Shown: positions 18,752 to 28,272 of the stretch, piece after piece
Layout: each line of letters begins with the position of its first letter
How positions within the stretch are numbered: position 1 is the stretch's first letter
Assembly: GCA_011391495.1 (NCBI GenBank)
Contig: JAABQK010000004.1
Span: 82,463-146,462 of the forward strand
Length of the DNA stretch: 64,000 bases
Source: Hydrogenophaga sp.
GTDB lineage: Bacteria; Pseudomonadota; Gammaproteobacteria; Burkholderiales; Burkholderiaceae_C
Direction: 5' to 3'
Notes under the pieces: generated by a model
The model's database searches: none
The model's input: the letters and a program-made list of their open reading frames with translations, nothing else
Told to the model about the DNA's origin: nothing
Program-made: the position numbers and the translations under genes

Positions 18752-19978
18752 ATGATTGCTTCTGATTCCGGACATTTTTCCAACTTTTGGGATGGACTCA
18801 TCTCCTTTCTGGCCAATGGACTGACGGCTGCGAGTTGGTGGCAGATGGTGTTGGTGGCGCTGGTGCTCACACACATCACCATCGCCAGCGTCACGATTTA
18901 TCTGCACCGCCATCAAGCGCACCGCTCGATGGATCTGCATCCTGTGGCTTCGCACTTTTTCCGGTTCTGGCTCTGGATGACCACGGGGCAGGTGACCAAG
19001 GAGTGGGCAGCCATCCACCGCAAGCACCATGCCAAGTGCGAGCATGAAGGTGATCCGCACAGCCCCCACGTGTTCGGCATCAAGACCGTGTTCTGGAAGG
19101 GGGCGGAACTCTACCGCGCCGAATCAAAGAACCCGGAAACGATGGCCCGTTACGGTCACGGCACGCCTGACGACTGGATCGAGCGCCATCTCTATACCCG
19201 CTATTCCGCGCTGGGTGTGAGCCTGATGCTGATCATTGACGTGGTGCTCTTCGGTGTCGGCGGGTTGGCGGTCTGGGCGCTCCAGATGGCTTGGATCCCG
19301 ATCACGGCCGCCGGCATCATCAACGGTATTGGTCACTGGTGGGGTTACCGAAACTTTGAAGCGACCGATGCCAGCACCAATATCTCCCCGTGGGGCATCA
19401 TCATTGGCGGCGAGGAGTTGCACAACAACCACCACACCTACCCGACGTCGGCCAAGCTGTCGGTGAAGCCCTACGAGTTTGATATTGGCTGGATGTACAT
19501 CAGCATGCTCAAGGCGCTGGGTTTGGCCACGGTGAAGAAGCTGCCACCCAAGATGGCGTTTGGCGAAGTGAAGCCGGTTGCAGATGAGAAAACGCTCGAG
19601 GCCATCATCGCCAACCGTTATGAGGTGATGGCCGGTTATGCCCGTGAACTGCGTGCCGCTTGCCAGCGTGAGGTGGACGGCATCAAAGCGCGCAGCGCCG
19701 ACGTCGCGGCCCTGGATGCAGCACGCCGCTGGCTGCACCGGGATGACGACAAGGTCCCTGCCGAGATCAAGCCTCAACTGGCGCGCGCGCGCGCCGAGCA
19801 CCCCGTGCTTGACAAGATGGTGACGATGCGCGAGGAGTTGCGCGCCCTGTGGTCCAGCACGAACGCCACCCGCGAACAGCTCGCGGCAGACCTCCAGGCT
19901 TGGTGCAGGCGTGCAGAAGAGAGCGGCATCGCTTCGCTGCGTGATTTCTCCATCCAGTTGCGTTCCGCGAGGGCTTGA
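18752..19978 (+). CDS. membrane fatty acid desaturase (delta-9 type) with a transposase-like C-terminal tail
   Basis: A 408-residue membrane desaturase. The three histidine boxes that bind the di-iron centre are intact: HRHQAHR (about residue 51), HRKHHAK (about 89) and HNNHH (about 228). Hydrophobic pairs lie at 28-50 and 160-200. It introduces a double bond into acyl chains (acyl-CoA or acyl-lipid). Residues about 280-408 are not part of the desaturase core. They read like the C-terminal end of ISL3-type transposases (AARRWLHRDDDKVPAE, then MREELRALW, then AWCRRAEESGI). This likeness is from pattern recognition and is listed as a finding. The gene has its own promoter region (possible -10 TTAAAAT at about 18674) and is followed by a repeat and terminator. 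Confidence 0.88.
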   Translation: MIASDSGHFSNFWDGLISFLANGLTAASWWQMVLVALVLTHITIASVTIYLHRHQAHRSMDLHPVASHFFRFWLWMTTGQVTKEWAAIHRKHHAKCEHEGDPHSPHVFGIKTVFWKGAELYRAESKNPETMARYGHGTPDDWIERHLYTRYSALGVSLMLIIDVVLFGVGGLAVWALQMAWIPITAAGIINGIGHWWGYRNFEATDASTNISPWGIIIGGEELHNNHHTYPTSAKLSVKPYEFDIGWMYISMLKALGLATVKKLPPKMAFGEVKPVADEKTLEAIIANRYEVMAGYARELRAACQREVDGIKARSADVAALDAARRWLHRDDDKVPAEIKPQLARARAEHPVLDKMVTMREELRALWSSTNATREQLAADLQAWCRRAEESGIASLRDFSIQLRSARA

Positions 19979-19984
19979 TTTGGC

Positions 19985-20078
19985 CCACCCCGCCGCGCAA
20001 CGCGCGACGGCGGCTCCCTCGAGGGAGCAATGATTGCTGCGGCCCGACGGAGTCGGTCCCGCGGCGTTCTGGGTTAAG
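19985..20078 (+). repeat. Comamonadaceae-type 3' intergenic repeat, copy A
   Basis: GC-rich stretch directly 3' of the desaturase gene. Its parts are a block ending in CTCCCTCGAGGGAGCAA (self-complementary), then TGCGGCCCGACGGAGTCGG, then CCGCGGCGTTCTGGGTTAAG. The second half aligns base for base, with a few changes, to 30916-30957 after livF. Confidence 0.75.
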
Positions 20079-20115
20079 ACACTGGTTCCGGAAAGAGGGT
20101 TTTCTCTCTATCGTT

Positions 20116-20163
20116 TGACCAACAAAAAAGCCGCTGTGAAAACAGCGGCTTTTTTGTTGGTCA
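20116..20163. terminator. strong bidirectional rho-independent terminator
   Basis: Perfect 22-bp arms (20116-20137 and 20142-20163) around a GAAA tetraloop. The stem core AGCCGCTGT is flanked by A6/T6 runs, so it works on both strands. It separates the desaturase gene from the ribosomal protein genes rpmB-rpmG, which read toward it. Confidence 0.92.
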
Positions 20164-20176
20164 AGACCCAGCTGAA

Positions 20177-20347
20177 TCACTTCAGCTTGATTTCCTTGTA
20201 GTCCACGTGCTTGCGAGCTTTCGGATCAAATTTCTTGATCAGCATCTTCTCGGGCGTGGTTTTCTTGTTCTTGGTCGTGGTGTAGAAGTGGCCGGTTCCA
20301 GCGGTGGATTCCAGCTTGATCTTTTCGCGCGTGCCTTTGGTTGCCAT
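20177..20347 (-). CDS. rpmG: 50S ribosomal protein L33
   Basis: A 56-residue basic protein translated from the minus strand, beginning [15 protein letters not shown] and ending DYKEIKLK. This is the standard bacterial L33 of the cysteine-free type: the zinc CxxC pairs of other L33 paralogues are absent, so it does not depend on zinc. It starts with ATG after an AAGGAGAA ribosome site, 12 bases downstream of rpmB. The rpmB-rpmG operon order is conserved in proteobacteria. The big terminator at 20116-20163 closes the operon. Confidence 0.96.
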   Translation of the reverse strand: MATKGTREKIKLESTAGTGHFYTTTKNKKTTPEKMLIKKFDPKARKHVDYKEIKLK

Positions 20348-20359
20348 GTTCGGTTCTCC

Positions 20360-20593
20360 TTAAGCTTGGCCGCGTGCGCGCAGGTCTGCGAGCACAGCGT
20401 CAATGCCATTTTTGTCGATCAGGCGCAAGGCTGCACCCGAAACGCGCAGGCGAACCCAGCGGTTTTCGCTTTCGACCCAGAAACGGCGGTATTGCAGGTT
20501 CGGCAGGAACCGGCGCTTGGTTTTGTTGTTGGCGTGGGAAACATTGTTCCCGACCATGGGCTTCTTGCCCGTGACGTCGCAGACGCGTGCCAT
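20360..20593 (-). CDS. rpmB: 50S ribosomal protein L28
   Basis: A 77-residue basic protein beginning [31 protein letters not shown], the L28 signature, and of standard length. It is the first gene of the rpmB-rpmG pair. Only one cysteine is present (residue 5), so this is the zinc-independent form. Overlapping open frames on both strands are shadows. Confidence 0.96.
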   Translation of the reverse strand: MARVCDVTGKKPMVGNNVSHANNKTKRRFLPNLQYRRFWVESENRWVRLRVSGAALRLIDKNGIDAVLADLRARGQA

Positions 20594-20754
20594 GAGGACA
20601 CTCCGATACTTTTCTACAGCTGAACACCGTGTGCGCCGCTGGGCTTGGAGCCTTTGGCGACTGGTATTTTCAGCCTCACCTCGCCAGGAAAGGGTGGCGG
20701 TAACCCGAATTCACAGCGCACAGCCGAGATGGGCTGATTGCAGCAAAGCCTTGA

Positions 20755-20760
20755 ATTATA
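20755..20760 (-). promoter_or_regulatory. possible -10 element for rpmB-rpmG
   Basis: TATAAT on the minus strand, a perfect sigma-70 -10 hexamer, 160 bases before the rpmB start in an otherwise GC-rich spacer. The -35 region 17 bases upstream is weak. This would give a leader of about 150 bases. Confidence 0.45.
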
Positions 20761-20805
20761 GCGCGACGGCGCTGACTGGGCCAGCACCGACCGGCGGACA
20801 GGTGC

Positions 20806-21789
<984 letters not shown>

Positions 21790-21913
21790 TTAGAGTAAGA
21801 AAATGAGCCGGTCATTCTGGGCTCGACGCTTCACCCGCAGGGGATGCGCCAGGGTCTCGAAAGCATTGTATGGAAGAGCGCTGCTGTCGCAGCCTGAACA
21901 GAGGAATAAACGC

Positions 21914-22588
21914 ATGTCCATCCTGTCCAATCTGGATTTGATTCGCCGGGTCCCGCTGTTTTCGACCCTGACGCAGGCACAGGCCGAGTCGGTGGCGGAC
22001 GCGGTGGTCAAGAAGCGCTTCAAGCGGGGTGAATGCATCGTGGAGCAGGGCAAGAAGTCGAATTTCCTCGCCATCGTGCTGACGGGCAGGGCGCGCGTGA
22101 TGACCACCGATAGCCGCGGACGTGAAGTGATTCTGGCCACGATGAACCCGGGCGACTACATCGGCGAAATGAGCCTGATCGACAACCAGCCGCATTCGGC
22201 CACGGTGCGTGCCGAGGTGCAGACCGACGTGCTGATCCTGGGTCGGGTGGAGTTTGCGCGCTGCCTGCCGGAAAATACCTCCATGGCCTATGCCGTGATG
22301 AGGGGGCTGGTGCAGCGTTTGCGCCATGCCGATCGCAAGATCGAGTCATTGGCCCTGATGGACGTGTACGGTCGCGTGGCCCGGGCGCTGCTGGAGTTCG
22401 CGCAGCCCGACAAGGACGGGCAGCTGGTGATCCGGGACCGCGTTTCCCGCCAGGATGTGGCCAAGATGATTGGCGCTTCACGTGAAATGGTGAGCCGCGT
22501 GATGAAAGACTTGGAAGATCGCGGCTTCATCGAGGTGGCGGAAGACGGCAGTACCGTCATCAAGGAGCGGCTCAATTCCCTGGGCTGA
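21914..22588 (+). CDS. Crp/Fnr-family transcriptional regulator
   Basis: 224 residues. The N-terminal cyclic-nucleotide-binding beta-roll (residues 10-120) carries MNPGDYIGEMSLIDNQPHSATVRAE. The C-terminal winged helix-turn-helix (about 145-220) contains SRQDVAKMIGASREMVSRVMKDL. No N-terminal cysteine cluster is present, so it is not an iron-sulfur Fnr. The phosphate-binding Arg of true cAMP receptors sits in an SATVR context, so nucleotide binding is possible. The longest frame starts at 21803, but the ATG at 21914 has GAGGAA upstream and gives the family length, so it is chosen. The targets are unknown. Confidence 0.88.
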   Translation: MSILSNLDLIRRVPLFSTLTQAQAESVADAVVKKRFKRGECIVEQGKKSNFLAIVLTGRARVMTTDSRGREVILATMNPGDYIGEMSLIDNQPHSATVRAEVQTDVLILGRVEFARCLPENTSMAYAVMRGLVQRLRHADRKIESLALMDVYGRVARALLEFAQPDKDGQLVIRDRVSRQDVAKMIGASREMVSRVMKDLEDRGFIEVAEDGSTVIKERLNSLG

Positions 22589-22715
22589 TCGCGGGCGGCC
22601 GTCCCCCAGGGGGCGCCTCCCAGAGCCGCCGCTTTTTCGCCCCGGTTGCTGCCCGTGGCCGTCAGGGGCCACGGTTCCCATGGGGTAAGCTTGCCGCAGG
22701 ACCCTTGCGACGCTT

Positions 22716-25076
22716 ATGACCTATTCACTCAACACACTGAACGCCGATCGCACGAGCGACACGCCGGCTGGTGTGAGCCGTTTCACCCAGGAAATTGTCT
22801 TGTTGCTGGGCCTGGCTGCCCTGGCCTTCTGGCTGCTGGCTTTGCTGAGCCATTCGCTGGCCGATCCGGCGTGGAGCACCACCGGCACGCAGAGCGAGGC
22901 GGGCAACTGGGGCGGACGGCTCGGTGCGCTGCTGGCCGACTGGAGCTATTACCTGCTGGGGTTTTCGGTCTGGTGGTGTTTTTTTGCAGGCGTACGGACC
23001 TGGCTGTCGGTGCTGGCACGCTGGATTCGCGGGCACCAGGGGCTGGACGCTGCAGATCGATCCCCATCGTCGGATGCTGGAACGGTCTGGCAGCGCCTGT
23101 GGGGTCGCCGGAGCACCTTCTGGCTCGGACTCGTGTTGCTGTTGGTGGCGAGCACGACGCTGGAGTGGAGCCGCCTGTATCGCCTCGAGAGCCTGCTGCC
23201 CGGGCATGCAGGCGGGGTGCTGGGTCATTTCCTGGGACCACTGGCCGTGCGCTGGCTGGGTTTCACGGGCTCGGCACTGACGATGCTGGCCTTGCTTCTG
23301 GTGTGCCTGCCGCGCGTGTTCCGCTTTTCCTGGGCTCACTGGGCCGAGCGGCTGGGCTTTCTGCTCGATCAATGGTTTGAAGCGCGGCGCGAGAAGCGTG
23401 AAGCTTTCGAAGACCAGCGCATCGGCGAAAAGGCTGCTCGCGAGCGCGAGGAGGTGGTGGCCGTGGAGCGGGTCGAGATCGAGGAGCACCACCCGGTGCC
23501 GGTGGTGATCGAGCCCACGCTGGTGGACGTGCCCAAGAGTGAGCGCGTGGCCAAGGAACGGCAGAAGCCGCTGTTCATTGAAATGCCCGACAGCAAGCTG
23601 CCGCAGGTGGATCTGCTTGACAGCGCGCCGTTGCACCAGGCGGGCGTGGACAGCCAGACGCTGGAGATGACCAGCCGCCTGATTGAAAAAAAGCTCAAGG
23701 ACTTTGGCGTTGAGGTGCGGGTGGTGGCGGCGGCGCCCGGCCCGGTGATCACGCGCTACGAGATCGAGCCGGCCACGGGTGTGAAGGGTTCACAGATCGT
23801 GAACCTGGGGCGCGACCTGGCGCGCTCGCTGTCGCTGGTGTCGATCCGCGTGATCGAGACCATTCCGGGCAAGAACCTGATGGCGCTGGAGCTGCCGAAC
23901 GCCAAGCGGCAGATGATCAAGCTCAGCGAGATCCTGGGCTCGTCGGTCTACAACGATGCCAAGTCGCTGCTCACCATGGGCCTGGGCAAAGACATTGGTG
24001 GCCAGCCCATCGTGGCCGATCTGGCCAAGATGCCGCATTGCCTGGTGGCCGGCACCACCGGTTCCGGCAAGTCGGTCGGCATCAACGCCATGATCCTGTC
24101 GCTGCTCTACAAGGCCGATGCGAAAGACGTGCGCCTGCTGCTGATCGACCCGAAGATGCTCGAGATGAGCGTCTACGAAGGCATTCCGCACCTGCTGGCG
24201 CCGGTGGTCACCGACATGAAGCATGCGGCCAACGGCCTGAACTGGTGCGTGGCCGAGATGGAAAAGCGCTACAAGCTCATGAGCAAGCTGGGGGTGCGCA
24301 ACCTGGCGGGTTACAACGTCAAGATCGACGAGGCCAGGGCGCGCGGCGAGATCATCGGCAACCCGTTCAGCCTCACGCCCGAGCAGCCCGAACCGCTGGA
24401 GCGCCTGCCCTACATCGTGGTGGTGATCGACGAGCTGGCCGACCTGATGATGGTGGTGGGCAAGAAGATCGAGGAGCTGATCGCACGCCTGGCGCAGAAG
24501 GCGCGTGCCGCCGGCATCCATCTGATCCTGGCGACCCAGCGCCCCAGTGTCGATGTGATCACCGGCCTGATCAAGGCCAACATCCCGACCCGCCTGTCGT
24601 TCCAGGTCAGCAGCAAGATCGACAGCCGCACCATCCTCGACCAGATGGGTGCCGAGAGCTTGCTGGGCATGGGCGACATGCTCTACATGCCCTCCGGCAC
24701 CGGTTTCCCGATCCGTGTGCACGGCGCTTTTGTGAGCGACGACGAGGTGCACCGGGTGGTGGCCTATCTGAAAGCACAGGGTGGCGAGCCCAACTACATC
24801 GACGGCGTGCTGGAAGGCCCGGCCAGCGATGGCGAGGGCGGTGACGTGTTCGGCGAGGGCGGTGGCGAGGGCAGCGAGAAGGACGCGCTCTACGACCAGG
24901 CGGTGGAGATCGTGCTCAAGGACCGCAAGGCCAGCATCTCTTACGTGCAGCGCAAGCTCAAGATCGGCTACAACCGCGCGGCGCGTCTGCTGGAAGACAT
25001 GGAGAAGGCGGGCATGGTGAGTGCGTTGACCTCCAGCGGTCAGCGCGACATTCTCGTGCCTTCACGGGGTGAATGA
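22716..25076 (+). CDS. ftsK: DNA translocase FtsK
   Basis: A 786-residue protein. The N-terminal membrane domain has about four to five hydrophobic segments (residues 25-220) and no very long linker. RecA-like motor: Walker [11 protein letters not shown] (about residue 446), Walker [15 protein letters not shown] (about 565-578). The C-terminal gamma winged helix (about 715-785, with [26 protein letters not shown]) binds KOPS sites. It pumps chromosome termini across the septum and activates XerCD at dif. An acidic-Gly linker ([20 protein letters not shown]) joins motor and gamma domains. It is followed closely by lolA, the usual ftsK-lolA-rarA order. Confidence 0.95.
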   Translation: MTYSLNTLNADRTSDTPAGVSRFTQEIVLLLGLAALAFWLLALLSHSLADPAWSTTGTQSEAGNWGGRLGALLADWSYYLLGFSVWWCFFAGVRTWLSVLARWIRGHQGLDAADRSPSSDAGTVWQRLWGRRSTFWLGLVLLLVASTTLEWSRLYRLESLLPGHAGGVLGHFLGPLAVRWLGFTGSALTMLALLLVCLPRVFRFSWAHWAERLGFLLDQWFEARREKREAFEDQRIGEKAAREREEVVAVERVEIEEHHPVPVVIEPTLVDVPKSERVAKERQKPLFIEMPDSKLPQVDLLDSAPLHQAGVDSQTLEMTSRLIEKKLKDFGVEVRVVAAAPGPVITRYEIEPATGVKGSQIVNLGRDLARSLSLVSIRVIETIPGKNLMALELPNAKRQMIKLSEILGSSVYNDAKSLLTMGLGKDIGGQPIVADLAKMPHCLVAGTTGSGKSVGINAMILSLLYKADAKDVRLLLIDPKMLEMSVYEGIPHLLAPVVTDMKHAANGLNWCVAEMEKRYKLMSKLGVRNLAGYNVKIDEARARGEIIGNPFSLTPEQPEPLERLPYIVVVIDELADLMMVVGKKIEELIARLAQKARAAGIHLILATQRPSVDVITGLIKANIPTRLSFQVSSKIDSRTILDQMGAESLLGMGDMLYMPSGTGFPIRVHGAFVSDDEVHRVVAYLKAQGGEPNYIDGVLEGPASDGEGGDVFGEGGGEGSEKDALYDQAVEIVLKDRKASISYVQRKLKIGYNRAARLLEDMEKAGMVSALTSSGQRDILVPSRGE

Positions 25077-25119
25077 GCCGGGCATGCAACCTTGTGCGAT
25101 CAGTCGGGTCATAGCTTTC

Positions 25120-25758
25120 ATGATCAAAACATTTTTCACGGCCGGTTTGCTGGCGTTGACCTCTCTGGTGGCCCATGCCGATGGCCTCAAGGATCTGGAG
25201 CAGTTCCTGCGCGAGGTGGGCAGCGCCCGGGCTTCTTTCACCCAGGTCGTGACCTCGCCCAGGCGCAGTGGTGAAACCGTGGCGCGCAGCAAGACGTCCA
25301 GCGGACGCTTCGAATTTTTACGTCCCAACCGTTTCCGTTTTGAATACACGAAGCCGTTTGAGCAGACCATCGTGGCCGATGGCCAGACGCTCTGGCTGTA
25401 CGACGCGGACCTGAACCAGGTCACGGCACGCGAGCAGCAGGCGGTGCTGGGCAGTACCCCGGCGGCGCTGATCGCTGCGGGTACGGATCTGCGCGCGCTT
25501 TCCGAGGTCTTCGATCTGAAAAGCGCGCCCGCCCGCGATGGCCTGGAGTGGCTGGAAGCCCGTCCGCGCAGCAAGGATGGCCAACTGCAGAGTGTGCGGG
25601 TCGGATTTCGCCAGGGGCAGCTGACGGTGCTGGAGATCGCGGACAGCCTGGGGCAGCGTTCGGTGCTGACCTTCAGCCAGTGGCAAGGGAATGCGCCCCT
25701 GAAGGCCGAGCAGTTTCGCTTCCAGCCGCCTGCGGGGGCGGACGTGATCCGTCCCTGA
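25120..25758 (+). CDS. lolA: outer-membrane lipoprotein carrier protein LolA
   Basis: 212 residues. The chosen ATG at 25120 begins a clean Sec signal peptide (MIKTFFTAGLLALTSLVAHA, cleavage after AHA). The longer frame from 25069 overlaps ftsK and would bury the signal peptide. Family segments include ASFTQVVTSPRRSG, SSGRFEFLRPNRFRFEYTKPFEQTIVADGQTLWLYDADLNQVT and the C-terminal GNAPLKAEQFRFQPPAGADVI. LolA carries lipoproteins through the periplasm from LolCDE to LolB. lspA, elsewhere in this window, matures the same cargo class. Confidence 0.93.
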   Translation: MIKTFFTAGLLALTSLVAHADGLKDLEQFLREVGSARASFTQVVTSPRRSGETVARSKTSSGRFEFLRPNRFRFEYTKPFEQTIVADGQTLWLYDADLNQVTAREQQAVLGSTPAALIAAGTDLRALSEVFDLKSAPARDGLEWLEARPRSKDGQLQSVRVGFRQGQLTVLEIADSLGQRSVLTFSQWQGNAPLKAEQFRFQPPAGADVIRP

Positions 25759-25781
25759 GTGCGAGCCGTCCTGGACCCTCT

Positions 25782-27092
25782 GTGAGTTCGCCCGTTGCGC
25801 CCCCGCTGGCTGCCCAGCACACGCCTCTGGCCGAGCGCTTGCGCCCGCGCACGCTGGGCGAGGTGATCGGCCAGCAGCACCTGCTGGGCGAGGGCATGGC
25901 GCTGCGGCTGGCGTTTGAATCGGGCCAGCCGCACAGCTGCATCCTCTGGGGACCGCCGGGCGTGGGCAAGACCACCATCGCGCGGCTCATGGCCGATGCC
26001 TTCGACGCCCAGTTCATCACCATCAGCGCGGTGCTCGGTGGTGTGAAAGACATCCGCGAAGCGGTGGAGCAAGCCCTGTCAGCGCGCGACGGTCTGCAGC
26101 AGCAGCGCACCATCGTCTTCGTGGACGAAGTGCACCGCTTCAACAAAAGCCAGCAGGACGCGTTTCTGCCGCACGTGGAAAGCGGCCTGTTCACGTTCAT
26201 CGGCGCGACCACCGAGAACCCGTCATTCGAAGTCAACTCTGCGCTGCTCTCGCGCGCGGCGGTGTACGTGTTGCAACCGCTGGGCGAGCACGATCTGCGC
26301 CAGCTCATCGTGCGGGCGCAGTCCATCGGCGCTGTGCCGGCGGTGGAAACCGCGGCGGCCGACCGCCTGATTGCTTACGCCGATGGCGATGCGCGCCGCC
26401 TGCTCAACACGCTGGAGACGCTGGCGGTGGCGGCCGCGCGGGAAAAGCTCACGGAGGTGACCGACGCCTGGTTGATGCGCGTGCTGGGCGAGCGCATGCG
26501 CCGCTACGACAAGGGCGGCGATCAGTTCTACGACACCATCAGCGCCCTGCACAAAAGCGTGCGTGGCAGCGACCCGGACGCGGCGCTGTACTGGTTCGTG
26601 CGCATGCTCGATGGCGGCGCCGATCCGCGCTACCTGGCGCGCCGCTTCATCCGCATGGCGGCGGAAGACATTGGCCTGGCCGATCCGCGTGCGCTGCGTC
26701 TGGCGCTGGACGCGGCCGAGGTCTATGAGCGGCTGGGCAGCCCGGAGGGCGAGCTGGCGCTGGCGGAATGTGTGGTGTACCTGGCCGTGGCACCCAAGTC
26801 CAACGCGGTCTACAAGGCTTTCAACGAAGCCAAGGCCTTTGTGAAGAAAGACGGCACGCGGCCCGTGCCCATGCACCTGCGCAATGCACCGACAAAGCTC
26901 ATGAAAGAGCTGGATCACGGAAAAGGCTACCGCTATGCCCACGATGAGGCGGGCGGCTTTGCGGCGGGTGAGAACTACCTGCCTGAAGGCATGGCCGCGC
27001 CCGGCTTTTATCGCCCGGTGGAGCGCGGGCTGGAGATCCGCATCGCCGATAAGCTGCGCGAACTCAAAAATCTGAACAATCAAAAAGACTAA
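25782..27092 (+). CDS. rarA: replication-associated recombination protein A (AAA+ ATPase)
   Basis: 436 residues from a GTG start chosen because LAERLRPRTLGEVIGQQHLLG follows at the usual distance; the open frame upstream runs through lolA out of frame. AAA+ motifs: Walker A GPPGVGKTT (about 56-64), Walker B IVFVDEVHRF, sensor 1 GATTENPSFEVN. The C-terminal tetramerisation domain carries YDTISALHKSVRGSDPDAALYW and PTKLMKELDHGKGY. RarA/MgsA/WRNIP1 acts at stalled replication forks. It may be transcribed with ftsK and lolA. Confidence 0.94.
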   Translation: MSSPVAPPLAAQHTPLAERLRPRTLGEVIGQQHLLGEGMALRLAFESGQPHSCILWGPPGVGKTTIARLMADAFDAQFITISAVLGGVKDIREAVEQALSARDGLQQQRTIVFVDEVHRFNKSQQDAFLPHVESGLFTFIGATTENPSFEVNSALLSRAAVYVLQPLGEHDLRQLIVRAQSIGAVPAVETAAADRLIAYADGDARRLLNTLETLAVAAAREKLTEVTDAWLMRVLGERMRRYDKGGDQFYDTISALHKSVRGSDPDAALYWFVRMLDGGADPRYLARRFIRMAAEDIGLADPRALRLALDAAEVYERLGSPEGELALAECVVYLAVAPKSNAVYKAFNEAKAFVKKDGTRPVPMHLRNAPTKLMKELDHGKGYRYAHDEAGGFAAGENYLPEGMAAPGFYRPVERGLEIRIADKLRELKNLNNQKD

Positions 27093-27197
27093 TGCAAGCC
27101 CAAAGCCGCTGATGCAAGACCGCATCGAGCGGGAAAATCAGGGTAAACCCGCGTCGAATAAGGGCTTACACGCATGAGGCCCCCAGAAACGCCTCGC

Positions 27198-27203
27198 TAC
27201 AAT
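27198..27203 (+). promoter_or_regulatory. possible -10 element of the liv operon
   Basis: TACAAT, 121 bases upstream of livH, just ahead of the hairpin-T run at 27213-27258. The -35 region is weak (TGAGGC at 17-bp spacing), so an activator would be expected. Inference from sequence only. Confidence 0.35.
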
Positions 27204-27212
27204 CCGCGCACC

Positions 27213-27258
27213 AACCCGCAGTCTGTCCTGTTTATAGGTCGAGCCTGGCGGGTTTTTT
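27213..27258 (+). terminator. hairpin plus T6 run in the livH leader (possible attenuator)
   Basis: A 7-bp stem AACCCGC / GCGGGTT encloses 28 bases that can fold again (AGGTCGAGCCT). It is followed at once by TTTTTT. It lies about 65 bases before livH, downstream of the candidate -10, and a second GC-rich hairpin (CAGGCC...GGCCTG, 27271-27301) lies between it and the start codon. Confidence 0.45.
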
Positions 27259-27323
27259 GCTAAGTTGAAGCAGGCCAGACCGGGCAATCCGCCCGGGCCT
27301 GACAAAAACACGGAGAAGCTTGT

Positions 27324-28253
27324 ATGGACGTTTTGCTGCAGCAGATCATCAATGGTCTGGTACTGGGCAGTATGTATGCGCTGGTGGCACTGGGTTACAC
27401 CATGGTGTACGGCATCATTGGCCTGATCAACTTTGCGCACGGCGACGTGCTCATGGTGGGCGCCCTCACCAGCTGGACGCTGATCGGCTGGATGAGCGAA
27501 GCCTGGAGCGGCATGCCGGGCTGGACGATCCTGCTGGTGGCCACGCTGATCGCCATGGTGGTCTGCGGCCTGCTCAACTACACGATTGAAAAACTCGCCT
27601 ACCGGCCACTGCGCAACTCGCCGCGGCTGGCGCCGCTGATCACCGCGATCGGCATGTCGCTGCTGCTGCAGACCTTTGCCATGATCATCTGGGCGCCGAA
27701 CCCGAAGTCGTACCCGTCCATGCTGTCGAGCGAGCCGGTGGCGCTGGGTGGGGCGGTGATTTCGGTGACGCAGATCACCATCCTGGCGGTCACCGCCATC
27801 ACGCTGGCCTTCCTGATGTGGCTGGTGAACAAGACCAACCTGGGCCGCGCCATGCGAGCCACTGCCGAGAATCCGCGCGTGGCCGCGCTCATGGGCATCA
27901 AGCCCGACATGGTGATCTCCGCCACCTTCATCATCGGCGCCATGCTGGCTGCCATTGCCGGCGTGATGTGGGCGTCGAACTACGGCACGGTGCAGCACGC
28001 CATGGGCTTCATGCCCGGCCTTAAAGCCTTTGTCGCGGCCGTCATGGGGGGCATCGGCAACCTGGCTGGTGCGGTGGTGGGCGGCATTGCGCTGGGCCTG
28101 ATCGAATCGCTGGGTGCGGGCTACCTGGGCCAACTGACCGGTGGCGTGCTGGGCAGCCAGTACACCGACATCTTTGCCTTCATCGTGCTGGCACTGGTGC
28201 TGACCCTGCGGCCTTCGGGCCTGATGGGCGAGCGTGTGGCCGACCGCGCCTGA
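27324..28253 (+). CDS. livH: branched-chain amino acid ABC transporter, permease LivH
   Basis: 309 residues with about eight membrane segments. LivH-type landmarks: QQIINGLVLGSMYALVALGYTMVYGIIGLINFAHGD at the N-terminus, NPRVAALMGI in the coupling region and GFMPGLKAFVAAVMGGIGNLAGAVVGG near the end (each the family pattern). An AAGCTTG/GGAGAAG ribosome site precedes the ATG. First gene of livHMGF. The substrate could be leucine, isoleucine, valine or another amide/amino acid; no binding protein gene is present to decide. Confidence 0.93.
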   Translation: MDVLLQQIINGLVLGSMYALVALGYTMVYGIIGLINFAHGDVLMVGALTSWTLIGWMSEAWSGMPGWTILLVATLIAMVVCGLLNYTIEKLAYRPLRNSPRLAPLITAIGMSLLLQTFAMIIWAPNPKSYPSMLSSEPVALGGAVISVTQITILAVTAITLAFLMWLVNKTNLGRAMRATAENPRVAALMGIKPDMVISATFIIGAMLAAIAGVMWASNYGTVQHAMGFMPGLKAFVAAVMGGIGNLAGAVVGGIALGLIESLGAGYLGQLTGGVLGSQYTDIFAFIVLALVLTLRPSGLMGERVADRA

Positions 28254-28272
28254 TCACAGGGAGACCCACACC

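Noticed and set aside
27093..27323. tRNA or small RNA gene between rarA and livH
   Set aside because: No cloverleaf can be drawn; the hairpins are better explained as a leader with a terminator.
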